The position numbers and the translations under genes were made by a program. Of a stretch of 64,000 nucleotides of DNA, positions 1 through 11,245 are shown one piece after another. The stretch lies in assembly GCA_014925825.1 (NCBI GenBank), contig JACGCK010000150.1, positions 1-64,000 on the forward strand, in the 5' to 3' direction. The DNA is from Pholiota molesta (lineage: Eukaryota; Basidiomycota; Agaricomycetes; Agaricales; Strophariaceae). Under the pieces are notes generated by a model. The model had not been told where the DNA came from. It saw nothing but the letters and a program-made list of their open reading frames with translations, and did not search any database. Position 1 is the stretch's first letter. Each line of letters begins with the position of its first letter.

Positions 1-1080
1 CTTCCTCTGTCGCAGGAGGTGACGACGGAGGTCGCGAATCGACTTTGAGCTGCCAGTTGCGCTGCGCTCTCGTACTCCACGGAGGGCAGCGCGCAGGCGG
101 TCGCGATGCGGGGTCGAGCGGCCAGCCATGGTGTGGGCTTGTATCTGACGGACGACAGCGCGCAGGTTGGGCGACTCCAGGGACGATATGGCCCACCGTT
201 CTCCTCAGACTCCTCTGTCGCTAGAGGGTGATCACGTTGACACGAGGTTGAAGGGCCACAGTGGCTTGCGCTGGCCCCTCTGCGGATCGCTCTGGCATTG
301 GTTGGCTGCGCGTCCAGATATCGTGCGTCGCCTGGCACGCCAGGGTAATGTTCAGTGCGCGGGAGGTGCCACTGCGGGGGCGCCATGGGCCCGACTTCTC
401 CGTCTGTCGCAGGAGGGTGAGGATGGTGATCGCGATGCGACGTTGAGTGGCCAGCAATGCGTGGTCGTGATCTTGGATCTCTTGCATTGCAGCGCGGAAG
501 TTGTCCCTGTAGGGATGTCATGGGCCCCACTTCGTCCTCTGTAGCAGGAGGGTGATTACGCTGGTGCTCGCGACGCGACGTTGAGCGGTAAGCCATGGCG
601 CGATCTCGTAGGAGGGCAGCGCGCAGGTGGTCCGTCCGCAGGGACCCCATGGGCCACGCTTCTTCCGCAAAGTCCTCTGTCGCTAGAGGGTGATCGTGTT
701 GACGCGAGGTTGAAGGGCCACCGTGCGCGCTGGCCACTCCGCGGGTCGCTCTGGCGGTGCAGAACCACTTGGTCGCGGCTGCGCATCCCCGTATCGTGCG
801 TCGTCTTCCGCGCTTTGGTGCGGCTCGGTACTTCGCCGCCGCGGGCTCCTCGAGGCATCTGCTGGGCTGCGAGGGCGTTTCCTTTTTCGGATGCATGGGG
901 GGAGTGTGGGGAGTTCGTCCGGATTTTTTCCCTTGGCCTCGCTTCTTTGTATGGCGTCTATTTGGTTGGATTTCTATTCGACCCTGTTCCTCCATGACGC
1001 GCGTTGCTTATTGCTTAGAATCTGATTGTTGTTCCACCTGTTCCACTCTCAGCCATGAATGAGTCCTCCTCCCTACGCCG
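1..1080. repeat. Degenerate tandem repeat region, no gene
   Basis: Diverged copies of a module recur near 1, 205, 395, 533 and 665. They share phrases such as TCCTCTGTCGC, AGAGGGTGATC, CGCGAGGTTGAAGGGCCAC and GATGCGACGTTGAG. The copies near 211-262 and 673-722 are the most alike. Spacing is irregular (about 130-200 bp), and no frame stays open in step with the repeats. The open frames on both strands carry no family signature I recognise. It may be the edge of a larger decayed repeat outside the window. Confidence 0.5.
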
Positions 1081-1990
1081 GTGAATTATGGCGGGATCAT
1101 TTCTACTAATAAAAGTACCTCAAGAAAAGTTTGTTATGGAAAGTTAACTTGCAAATGCGGGTTTTTTTTTTTTTCAACCAAGGTCCTGGACGTTGCGCGA
1201 CGCGACGACGTGAAGCGTTATCTATCTTTAGAGCTTCCATTGTACTTTCTAGTGGTTGACAAGATATGCGGCGGCCGAAGCGGCTTGCGCTTTGTAGGCA
1301 AGGAGGAGCATTAAGAATACCGGAATGACTCCCCCGGATTCAAGCGCAGCGAGCTAAATCAAGACTTCAACCAGAATAAGCCAAAGGCGTGGTTCTGAAT
1401 CCTGACGTGTATTGTATTCATGCTCTACCTTCACAAGGATAGGACGATTTCCGCGAAGACATTCGAGGTGGTGGTGCCAATTGCCCATGGGATTTTAGGA
1501 TTTAGGTCTCCCATCTAGAATAAATCGATGACCCCTCGTTAAGTGTGCGTCCACGCGCGGACGCGGGCAATGCTCAGGGAGCGAACCTCAGGGAAATAAT
1601 GCTCCCGCGGCTATGTACCCGTTGGCGCATATAGCTTAATTTAGTGGCCCGTGAGGCTGTGTTGAATGCTACAGTGAAGTGCATATATAATAAATCGTTT
1701 TGTGTAATTTCCTAGATACTTGAATACTGATTGAAAACACGGCAGCAAACCTCAGCCATCTATTGACCTGTTGCCGATCAGAGCCATGGCTTTTTCTATT
1801 TGCCTTAAAGTAGGACGAGGGCACGGACGCAGAGAAGAAAGACGGCCGAGGTCAACCGTCAACGAGCCTGTGCATCATCAAAACGGCGCTGCTATCCTCG
1901 CGCGGCCGACGACGGTCGAGTGTAGCGCCAGCAGCGCTCTTCTCGCGACGCGGGCTGCTCGTTTCTGACCTACGACGGCACGTACACGAA
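1081..1990. other. Intergenic, no feature recognised
   Basis: There is a poly-T run at about 1161-1174 and moderately AT-rich sequence. Short open frames on both strands show no recognisable domain and no convincing splice structure. I see no gene here. Confidence 0.5.
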
Positions 1991-1996
1991 GACTCA

Positions 1997-3269
1997 CAGG
2001 ATGCAGTACCAAATAAATGTGTATTATTTATTCGGTGCTTTTGTAATAGTTTATTTACATCACACTGCAGATATCTGACAATGAAGTATTTGGAAGATAT
2101 TTGGTACAATTTAATAGATAAAGATGTTCAATTTATCTGCTATATATGAGATGGTTTATCTGGTACAAACTTTGCCAATAAATTGACACCCTTTATTTGG
2201 AGCATATTTACATATTGAGCAGGTTGATTATTTGACAACATATGTATATGACACAAACAAATAACATTTGAATAAAGAGAGCAATTTTATTTGGTAGGAA
2301 TATTTAAATAAATAAGGAGAGATTATTTGGTAGTTATTTGGTAGCAGATTTGCCTCGTCAAAGGGGCAAATCCGAGATTTGCCACACAAAAAACGGCAAA
2401 TCTGGAATTTGCCTTGTCAGAGGGGCAAATTCGAAATTTGCCGCGCAAAAAACGGCAAATCCAAAATTTGCCGCACCAAAAACGGCAAATCCGAAATTTG
2501 CCATGCAAAAAACGGCAAATCTGGAATTTGCCTCGTCAAAGGGGCAAATTCGAAATTTGCCGCGCAAAAAACGGCAAATCCAAAATTTGCCACACCAAAA
2601 ACGGCAAATCCAAAATTTGCCTCGTCAAAGGGGCAAATCACTGAGGTAAATTCCAGATTTGCCGTTTTTTGCGCGGCAAATTTCGGATTTGCCGTTTTTG
2701 GTGCAGCAAATTCCAGATTTGCCGTTTTTTGTGCGGCAAATTTCGAATTTGCCCCTTTGACAAGGCAAATTCCAGATTTGCCGTTTTTTGCACGGCAAAT
2801 TTCGGATTTGCCCCTTTGACGAGGCAAATTCCAGATTTGCCGTTTTTTGCACGGCAAATTTTGGATTTGCCCCTTTGGCGAGGCAAATTTTGGATTTGCC
2901 ATTTTGGCATGGCAAATCTGCTACCAAATAACTACCAAATAATGTCTCCTCATTTATCTAGATATTTCTACCAAATAACATTGCTCTCATTATTCAAATG
3001 TTATTTGTTTGTGTTATATAAATATGTTATTTAATAATCAACCTGCTGAACATGTAAATATGCACCAAATAAAGGGCATCAATTTATTTGCAAAGTTTCT
3101 ATTAGATAAACCATCTCATATATAGCAGATAAATCGAACACTATTATCTATTAAATTGTACCAAATATCTTCCAAATACTTTGTTGTCAGATATCTGCAG
3201 TGTGATGTAAATAAACTATTACATAAGCACCGAATAAATAACACACATTTATTTGGTACTGCGCCCTGT
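1997..3269. mobile_element. Foldback element 1: long inverted repeats around a GGCAAAT hairpin array
   Basis: Two arms of about 340 bp (1997-2340 and 2926-3269) are inverted copies with roughly 90% identity by eye. The outermost sequence is (A)CAGGATGCAGTACC on the left, and the right end read in reverse complement is ACAGGGCGCAGTACC. GACTCA flanks both sides in direct orientation (1991-1996 and 3270-3275), consistent with a short target-site duplication. The core (2341-2925) is a ~30-bp tandem array in which each unit contains GGCAAAT-N5-ATTTGCC, itself a small hairpin. The array also flips orientation near 2635-2645, so the whole element is palindromic. There is no transposase; the open frames inside are by-products of the repeat. 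It looks like a non-autonomous foldback DNA transposon. The superfamily is uncertain because the TSD looks like 6 bp rather than a clean 8 bp. Confidence 0.8.
2341..2925. repeat. Hairpin-forming tandem array (GGCAAAT/ATTTGCC)
   Basis: About 18-20 units of ~30 bp have the form GGCAAAT-(CCGAA, CCAAA or CTGGA)-ATTTGCC followed by a CGCAAAAAAC or TCGTCAAAGG linker. Two linker types alternate (A-rich and GTCAAAGG). Orientation inverts around 2640, so the left and right halves can pair with each other as well as within each unit. Confidence 0.85.
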
Positions 3270-3529
3270 GACTCAAGAGGCATCCAACTTTTCGAACGTT
3301 ATACTTTTCTGGTTAGACCGCGCTCGGACAGGGGTAGTGGCGGCAAAAGAGAACAAAGCGCAAGTGCGCGAATCGCACTCCACATATCCATACGTTTTAT
3401 TGATACCGGTTCTAGTGATCATGAGCCACCGATTATGGTCAGAAACATGTTCGAATATATCAGCATGCTTGGAAGTTCTCAAATTCCCTACAAGAGGCGC
3501 CTGGCAATGTGAGATCTAGACAGCTCACC

Positions 3530-4460
3530 GAGGCAGAGAGGAACACAGGTATGGAAGACAGATTGCATTCGCAGGCGGCAGCATTACAAAATCAGCGGTA
3601 TAGATACAGACAAGAACGCGAGAGAACGACAGCGCGAATACGCGTACACGGAGCTGAACGACGTGGCGAGGCACATCTAAGGGCTCGGAATAGTCAATCG
3701 CACCGGGCAGAGACAAGAAACGCGAGAGGAAGACAGCGCGTATACATGTATACGAGGCTGAGCGACCCGGCGAGGCACATCTAATCCAAGTGCTCGGACT
3801 CTCACCGGTGGCACCTCATTGGATATTTACGCAGGGCCGGAGAGTATTACAGAGAGGGCGTAGATGGCATTCGCGGTTCTGAAAGGCAGAACCTCGCAGG
3901 GATTTCAAACCTGAAGTTGGCGTCGTCACCGGAGAGGCCAACAAGAGCGACAAGAAACGCGCGATCTACTAATCAGCAGAACGATTGGTTTGGCCGCTGA
4001 GAGCGTTTAGCGTGTGCTTGAGGCAGCGCCATCAGCAGCAACAGCTGGGCAGTACGGTAGGCATCGTTTTTTGGGCGGGGCACACACGGCCACCGGGTAC
4101 TCCCGACACAACCAGGGGGTTAGGCAAAATTACTATATAGGCAAGACGCCGTCCTAGTACCTACGCAGGATGTCAGGAACGTAGTGGGAAGAAGGAGCGA
4201 ATCACGTACCTAGTGCCACATAAGTATGGAAGACAGCGAGAAGACAGAGTGCATTTGCAGGAGGCAGCATTACAGAATCACCGGGACAGGCAGAGACAAG
4301 AACGCGAGCGGAGGACCGGAGCAAGGGGCGCGAATACGTGTATATGTAGCTGATCGACATGGCGAGGCACATCTGAGTGCTGGGACTCATCGGTCGCGCC
4401 TTGTTTGCTATCTACGCGGGCCTGAGGGGGTGTATATAGAGACCTTGTGGCATTGAAGTT
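3530..4460 (+). repeat. Diverged direct duplication (about 3530-3875 and 4225-4460)
   Basis: Both segments contain matching stretches in the same order: a GTATGGAAGACAG start, GGCAGCATTACA, GCAGAGACAAGAA, CGGCGAGGCACATCT, then a ...GCGGGCC-like tail ending in TGGCATT. The intervening 3880-4220 has no recognised feature. Open frames in the two copies are similar but not collinear, which suggests decayed repeat rather than a gene. Confidence 0.5.
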
Positions 4461-4867
4461 TGCAACAACCGTTGTCGCTGGACACCGGGAACTGCTGGCA
4501 CGAATAGCAGGCTTTCGGGTGGTTGGATATCAGGCAGGATGCCATCAACAAGGCTGCGCCGCCGCCCTCCAACGGTGTGGCCCGTGGTTGATAGCCGTTT
4601 AGGAAGCGGAAAGCGGCCGTTGAGAAAGGGCAGATAGCCCAGAGCGTCGTGTATCACCGACGTCCTACGCCGGATGTAAGCATCGTAGTGGGAAGGAGTA
4701 GCGATCCACGCACCTAGTAACATAAAGCAGGACTAAACCCACCTGTCTGTGCCGAAATCCTGATCCACGTTGACCTTTTCATGTTCCATCGAACTCCATC
4801 GATGATATTCCATATCGCACGGCATATTCGCACTATCGTTCCGATCCACGGCGACGTCTGCCATCGC

Positions 4868-5400
4868 GACATCCAATATCCAACAATCAACAATCCCATA
4901 GACGCCCTCCTATGCTTCCTCCCTCCGCTGATGTACGACCCAGCGTATGCCTGCACCTGGAAGATGTCGATCGGTGTGGCGCCATGTGCTAAGAGTATAT
5001 CCAGCGCTGCACACGATACGGAAACGAAACGCGAAGTGTGTTCCGTGGGTAGCGAGTACGAGGAGGCGGTCAATGAGAGAAAGACGAGCTGGTGCCGTTC
5101 AGAGTCGACTCCAGAATCCGGAGAGGCCGTGAGGCAACAAAAGCAACTTCGGTCGAACTCAAAGTCTGAGGATAATGTAGATCGATATTCTAAGAGAAGG
5201 CGAACCGAATTGGAGCGTCAGCGATTAGTCGACGCATCAGGTAAAAACGGAAATACGTACACTTGAATGCATGTAGTCGTGGTTTCAAGCAGAAGCCCCC
5301 ATTCCCCATGGAATCCCCAGCAGAGGGCAGCGTCGAGCCTGCATGCCCGCGTGTAGCTGTGAGAGCAGCATCGCTGGCGTTGATGATAACAAGGACGAAA
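4868..5400 (+). repeat. Dispersed repeat block, copy 1 (other copy 13455-13920)
   Basis: This block shares an ordered set of matches with 13455-13920: CGACATCCAATATC, CAATCCCATAGA, AGATGTCGATCGG, GTGGCGCCATGTG, GAAGTGTGTTCC and others, continuing to GAATGC-TGT-GTTTC-AGCAGAA. Both copies are on the same strand and are followed by a GGGCCGATT..TTTGCGC motif (5433 and 14234). No coding potential is shared. The second copy carries a (CCGT)n microsatellite at about 13506-13528. Confidence 0.55.
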
Positions 5401-5789
5401 TGAACTTAGGCAACGTACGTCAAGGTGTTCGGGCCGATTATTTGCGCCTTGTTTGGACCTGGTGGCGGCGGCCTCGAGCTCTGCCACAACTCCTTGAGCA
5501 TGAACACAACTTGAACTCAGCCGGTTTAGCAGAGAGAGTTCAAGGAAGACGAGGGCAAGAACACTCTGGCGCTTCGTCACAAATGGAAAATAAGGTACGG
5601 ATAGCCGGACCGTACTCCCCGACCACACAACGACTTATTCAAACTCAAGCATTCATGAGCACATCGGGCACACTGACAAAATCAAGGACATTAGCTTGAT
5701 ATTAGACATCTACATCCCTAGAATCTCCCTCGCAATCGCGTCTTCACCAATGCCATCTCCCACCGTGCCTTCACCCGGAAGACCCCCCT

Positions 5790-6340
5790 CAGCGTGCGTG
5801 CTCTTCACGCACCTGCACCTGCCGTCCGTGCGCACCCTCTCGCGCGCCGCGCCCGGCATGCAGGCGTGGGCGGACCGCCGCGCGCTGCGCGAGCTGCACG
5901 CGGTGCTCGGCGCGACGCGGCGCTCGCGCTCGACGACAACCGCTTCTCCGAGGTTTTGTCAACGGGTAGCGCGCCTGCACGCCCCCCGCCTTCCATCCGC
6001 GACGCAGTGCCGATCTGGCAGCTGGCGCGGCTCCAGCTGACCCCGCCCGCCCGGTTCTCCGCGGGCGACGCGGAGCAGGAGGAGGGTCCTGGACGTGTTC
6101 GTGCGCGCGCTCTTTCTCTTTTCCGCTGAGAGCGTGTGGCTGGATCTGCGGGATGATGCGTGCCCCATTCGCGCGATCGTGATACGCCAGAGTGCGTCGT
6201 CTCACCGTATCAGCGACCGCACGATGGCGCGTATCCTGGAGGATGCGCAGGGAGTGCCGAAGGTGGGTTTGGAGTTTACCTCGGAGTGGGCGGAGCAGGT
6301 CGCTGCGGGTGTGCGGCTAGCATGGGGTGTGAGGGTTTGA
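5790..6340 (+). pseudogene. C-terminal fragment of an F-box-like protein gene
   Basis: The translation matches the C-terminal third of the intact F-box-like proteins in this window. It starts at HLHLPSVRTLS (family form HMPALRTLSLSSPG). It ends with WLDLRDDACPIRAI and a tail like EFTSEWAEQVAA, which in the paralogues are WLDLRNGACPIRSI and EFTSDPAYRVAA. The middle (about 5930-6090) is broken by stops and frame changes, and the whole N-terminal half, including the F-box, is absent. Local GC is high. It is a truncated, probably non-functional paralogue. Confidence 0.75.
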
Positions 6341-6533
6341 GAGTATTATTTCCTAAGTCAAGATCTGCATAAGTAGACATCTTTGAATGATATAATTAAT
6401 GGAAATCCTGGGACGGTTTACTGTCGGCACTGGAATTATTTGAGGCAAGCATTGTAATTTTTCTTTGAACATGACTATCTGGATATTAATCGCGGTGAGG
6501 TAGATAATTCAGTGTAAAAATACATGTCCATAA

Positions 6534-6930
6534 TCATCCACCAGTACCGTTCCATTTCGCCTCGCTTTCTAGATATTGTGCTGACATTAGATATTCGAGA
6601 AGAAACGACATGCCGTCGCTAGCCAACTCTTCCCTGATATCACTGCAATACCTGTACTCGACGGATAAGTGGACGAGCGGAGCTATCGAGCCTTGATTCT
6701 TCCTCCACCATCGAATAAATTCGATTTTGGGCTTGACCAAGTCAGATTGGACGTCTTCCCTACAGATTGTGAGGCTGTAGTATGTACCATAGCTGAGACC
6801 ATAGGCAAGCGGATGTCAATGCAACTGTCCTCCAAGATGAGCAGATATGGAAAAGTCTCTAAGGGGATGCAGTGGAAGGCAATGGATGAAGATCTCCCTG
6901 AAAACGTCGTAGGGGACCTTGTTCATTGGT
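6534..6930 (-). pseudogene. N-terminal fragment of an F-box-like protein gene
   Basis: Read on the minus strand, the fragment begins around KVPYDVFREIFIHCLP, matching the F-box start of the intact paralogue at 21685-23154 (KVPYDILQEIFIQCLP). It then hits a stop. It resumes in another frame as KIEFIRWWRKNQGSIAPL (paralogues: WWRKNQGSVALFL, WWKKNQGSIAPSI), ending near a degenerated MSAQYL segment. It lies tail to tail with the plus-strand C-terminal fragment at 5790-6340. The pair could be the two halves of one gene separated by an inversion, or two unrelated remnants. Confidence 0.7.
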
Positions 6931-7004
6931 TTGATCGTCGAAGGCTCAGGAATCATTGCATTGTCCTAGCAGAAGAGTCAAAGCCAGTAGATAATAATCG
7001 ATGA

Positions 7005-8490
7005 GGCGTATAGGTTTCTTTGTGGGAGTTCTGACACGTTGTGCACGTAGATATGGAATGAGGCAAAGTCGGGGCAAAAAATGTCAAGTGGAGGCCGGAC
7101 GGGCGGTGCAATCGGACCGATTATTTGCCTTTGTTACTGACCGGCGCCCGCGGTCGGCAAGAGGTCGGTGTCTTCGTCTCAAAGTTACCTTCACCTGCTC
7201 CTGCTGCGTCAGCACGATTCTCGTATGTATGGGCATAATGTTTAGTGGAGTTTCCTGCATATCCTCGGACTCTCTGAGGTGGACGTTGTTGACAATGAGC
7301 CACCGTAATGAGCAATGGCGCATCAGCAATAGGAGCCCATCCTTGTGCTGGACATCCGTGTCGCCATTGGTTATGGTGCGTATATAATCTTTCCTTCGCA
7401 AGACTATTCTCTGACATATGATAGAAAGATATGGGGCACACTGCTGGGCACTGAGCGCGAAGCACTGAATGCCACCTACTCTACTTCGCTGAAAGGGGCT
7501 CTATTCTGACGTTGTCTTGAATAGTCGCTGGAGCTTTCATGTCGGGAGGTTCGATGTCGTGAAAGTGACTAGGGCTGGAAGGGTAGAACGCAACTCAGGA
7601 CACCCAAAGTCTCTCGGTAGGCCACGGCTCTCCTTCACTGCTTCAAACTCTCATTAGTTCTGAACACTATATATGCATAGGGAAATCTCACAACATCGGA
7701 ATACCAAGGACACGGCCATTGACAGTAATGGATTGATGACGCAACGGGTGTTCGTTTTCAATGCTGCGAGGGCTCTGAAATACCAGAACATTCTGACGTG
7801 GAGTGGACGAGAACGGTCAGACGGCGAATTATGCTGGAATTATGTGTATGTTACCTCCTCTCGAATCATTTGATGTTTGTCGATTCATTGAATGGCGGTC
7901 CACTGCAGTTTCGCTTTGCTTTACCAGGACACCATCGCTTCACTCCTACGGTTGCTATTCCTCTCGCTATCCTTACCCATGGGTATGACCTCGCTCACGT
8001 CGCCCGGGATCGACGAGGAACCCACAGAGGCTCAACTCTCAGGTTATTCGAACAGGAGATGTGATGATGACGTCGTCCAGCCCTAAGTTTTAATGTTGAG
8101 CGCTGAGCGTTGAACATCCTTCCAACTGTCTCGTGGTTCATGAGTACTTGCCTCCCCTTGGCCGTCACCGACCACATTCTCGCTCACTTGACTCTACGCC
8201 TCTATGTCTCCCGCCATCGCTGCTATCAATAAAGCTTTGAGGACGCACCCTTTTCCACATCTTGGTCAGACATGAATCGAAATGGTGGAGTGGAGACTGC
8301 AGTTATTGGGAGCGTGTCAACATACTAATGACGCGGGTAAGGATACGCCCCGTGTAACACTGCTGTGAATATATAAATATATCACAGATGTCTATTGAGT
8401 TCATCACAAAATAAGAGGGACTGCCTCATGGGCACAGCATAACACGCTGCCAAACATGTGTAGATGATATGCCCTACATATGAACTTGTC
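7005..8490. other. Intergenic, upstream of NACHT gene A
   Basis: No gene is recognised. A copy of the dispersed GACCGATTATTTGC motif lies at about 7113-7150. Short open frames have no family signature. The last ~100 bp (from about 8490) resemble the region upstream of the conserved start of NACHT gene B, so the promoter and 5' leader of gene A are probably in 8350-8537. Confidence 0.4.
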
Positions 8491-8537
8491 TTCCGTCGGT
8501 GAATTCTTCCCCAGACCCTCCATTCTACCTCGTTGCC

Positions 8538-11245
8538 ATGGCCTCTGAAAATGGCCCAGAGACTCAGTATTTTCCCAATCTCTCGAAGTCTGTAATCAAC
8601 AACCCCACGATTACACATGTCAGTGGGGACATGTACAGCAGCAGCAGCCCGGAGCGCTATGGTAATCTTGTTCTCATGTTCGACCCGCTTGTGATTTAAT
8701 CCACGACTGTCCTATCATCAGGGTTAAAGCTCCTTCTTGACAACATCTCCGTAGGCGCCTTTCACGATGCCGCCGAACGAGGCGATCCGCCACGATGCTA
8801 TCCGCGCACTCGGACGGCGATCCGGTCAGAAATTATGGAATGGATCAAAGCCCCAAACGCCTTACGCAAGCTAATTCTCTGGATGCATGGTCCTGCTGGG
8901 TCTGGCAAAACCGCCATCGCGCAGAGCATCGCCGAGGAGTGCAAAAAGAAGGGCCTCCTCGCTGCATCGTTCTTCTTCGGCCGCACAGCAGCTGGGCGCA
9001 ACGACAGCAGCCGTTTTATTGCCACCATTGCCTATCAGCTCTCTCAGTCCATCCCCGAGATATGCGAACAGATGATCTCCGCAGTCGAACATAATCCGAC
9101 GATTTTCTCCCTCACGCTCGCCACTCAGATGCAGGTGCTTCTGGTCGAACCTCTGAAGTCGCTACCACCGCGGTCAAAACCGATTTTTGTCATCACGGAT
9201 GGTGTCGATGAATGTGGCCCCGACCGCAATTCGCAAACCAAGCTTCTAAACCTCATTGCGACACTCATTTCAGAGCTACAAGACATCCCATTCATATTCC
9301 TCATCTCCTGTCGCCCGGAATACGAGATCCGTGAGGCATTCAACGGGAACTCCCTCAGTCCAATATACAAAAGCCTTGTGCTCGACGACAACTACAAGCC
9401 CGGGAAAGACATCAAGCTGTATCTTAGTTCCACGTTCCAAGAAATCTGCAACAAACATCGCCGGCTGGGCAGCCGTCTCCCAGATCCATGGCCCGCTACG
9501 GCCGACGTCGATGTCATCGCGTCCAAAGCGTCGGGCCAGTTTATCTTCGCCGTTACAGTCATGAAATTTGTCGATTCATCTCGACATGATCCTCAAGAAC
9601 GGCTGCACGATATTCTTCACTTGTCGGCCCCGAGAAATGAGACACCATTTGCATTCCTCGATACGCTCTACTGTTCCATACTCTCTTCCGTAACCGACCT
9701 TTCAAAGGTTTTGGATGTCTTAACGCTCCTCATCCTGGGTGATTACCCTCGCATCGGCATTTTTCCCCCAATATTATTGACTATCGAAGTAGCCGAGGCC
9801 TTGCTGGGCTTTGCGATTGGCCCAGTACTCGTAGATATGCATGCTCTTGTGTTTGTCCCTTCCGATCATGACTCGGCGGTATTTCATTCAGAGCTACGAA
9901 TCCACCATGCCTCTCTGTACGATTTCTTGACGGACGAATCTCGGTCACACGAGTACTATATTGACATAACACAGGGGAATATCGAACTCAGTCGACGCTG
10001 GTTGAAAAAAATCGTCGACTATTATCGACGTCCCTTGACTCCCGTCTTGCCTCCGCGACTTCATTTCGTTGATTGTATAAATGGCTTTGCCATACAATGC
10101 GCAAAAATAAACACCACCAGCACTGCAATTGCAGACGATCTTGCCTCGTTGAGCCTCACGCAATTTTTGGAAGAAATTCGTGGTGATGGGCACGTTTATC
10201 ACGCGGAGTGGTATGATTTCTTCGCGTGTGTTCAAGGTCAAGTCAGTCACTGATTTTTACTTGATCCGACGTATGCTTTTGGGCTGATGATATTTAAAAT
10301 CATAAAGGCAGGCACTAGGACAGAGGTGTTCCCTCGACTGCGCAATGAATTTGACGCCTTTGTCCTTGGACACCTCTCAGAGTATCCTCCTCCCCTGCAA
10401 GGTTTAATCCCGACCATCATTGTTTATGGTGCTCATCCTCACTCTGGTCCTTACTCAAGAAGTACGCTCCGGGACATCTTCAGCGTCTCCGTTTATGCAT
10501 TAGGTCTGGAATCTGAGCTTTTCGACCCGTTGGGACTAGACGGTTTCGATGGCGTCGACTTTCACGCTGGGGTGCTTTTTCCTCCGCTGTTCGAGGACCG
10601 TTCTCGGGCTGGTAAATATTTTGTTGGGGGTGAAAGCTATGTGACACTGGCAAAGGTGTTAGTCAGAATCGCCGGTTACAGGTATGTTATATCAATGTCA
10701 GTGATACAATGAATGGAGTTGAATTATTGATTCCATTCAATAGGTCAGACGACACTATTTTAACAAGACCCTACGGGAAACATTATGATTATACCAATTG
10801 GAACTGGTTTCCGGGTATTATACAAACGGCTTCGGAAGACTTGGAGCTTGCGGCGCTTCTGCGCGATCGTGTGCTCCAATACCAGGATTATATCAGGTCC
10901 AACGCAGCAGCCACAATCGCAAAGGTTGGCTTGAAATACGTAGAGGTAAGCATCAATGATCATGGATGAGAATTGATGAATTTCGAATGCTTACTTTTGA
11001 ATTTTGATTAGAGGTGTGGTATACCTTACTTGAAACACACCCATCTCTCAAATACCGATAGATGCGCTGTTTGTGAAGAATACGGTGACACTTCTAGCGT
11101 CGTCGGCACTTCCAATGTTAGCATCCGCACTCTGTCTTCACCAATATCGAAACATCTGTCATGGGCAGACTTCTTCTGCAATCTCACCAGCGCATCCATC
11201 CGACCGTTTTGGCTGATTCATCTTTTCCAAACGGCGATACCTTGA
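8538..11245 (+). CDS. NACHT-domain NTPase (fungal NLR-like), gene A
   Basis: There are five exons: 8538-8661, 8722-10241, 10308-10681, 10744-10945 and 11012-11245, giving 817 aa. The phases (1, 0, 2, 0) match gene B exactly. Residues 1-41 carry NNPTITHVSGDMY. Next comes the GAFHDAAERGDPPRC block that precedes NACHT in many basidiomycete STAND proteins. Walker A is GPAGSGKT (98-105), and Walker B is PIFVITDGVDEC near residue 200. The long C-terminal half has no WD40, ankyrin or TPR repeats that I can see. The last exon has a C-x6-H-x-H-x6-C-x2-C motif (C742, H749, H751, C758, C761). Known family role: nucleotide-dependent oligomerising switches in fungal self/non-self recognition and programmed cell death. 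The ligand and effector here are unknown. The donor of intron 2 (GTCAGT) is non-consensus but is supported by paralogue alignment. Confidence 0.88.

Noticed and set aside
2323..3034. Overlapping open frames on both strands of foldback element 1
   Set aside because: They are translations of the ~30-bp hairpin array, exist in nearly every frame, and have no start context or independent composition.
4714..5073. 119-codon minus-strand frame in the dispersed repeat
   Set aside because: The second copy of the repeat (13455-13920) does not keep this frame, so it is not supported as a gene.
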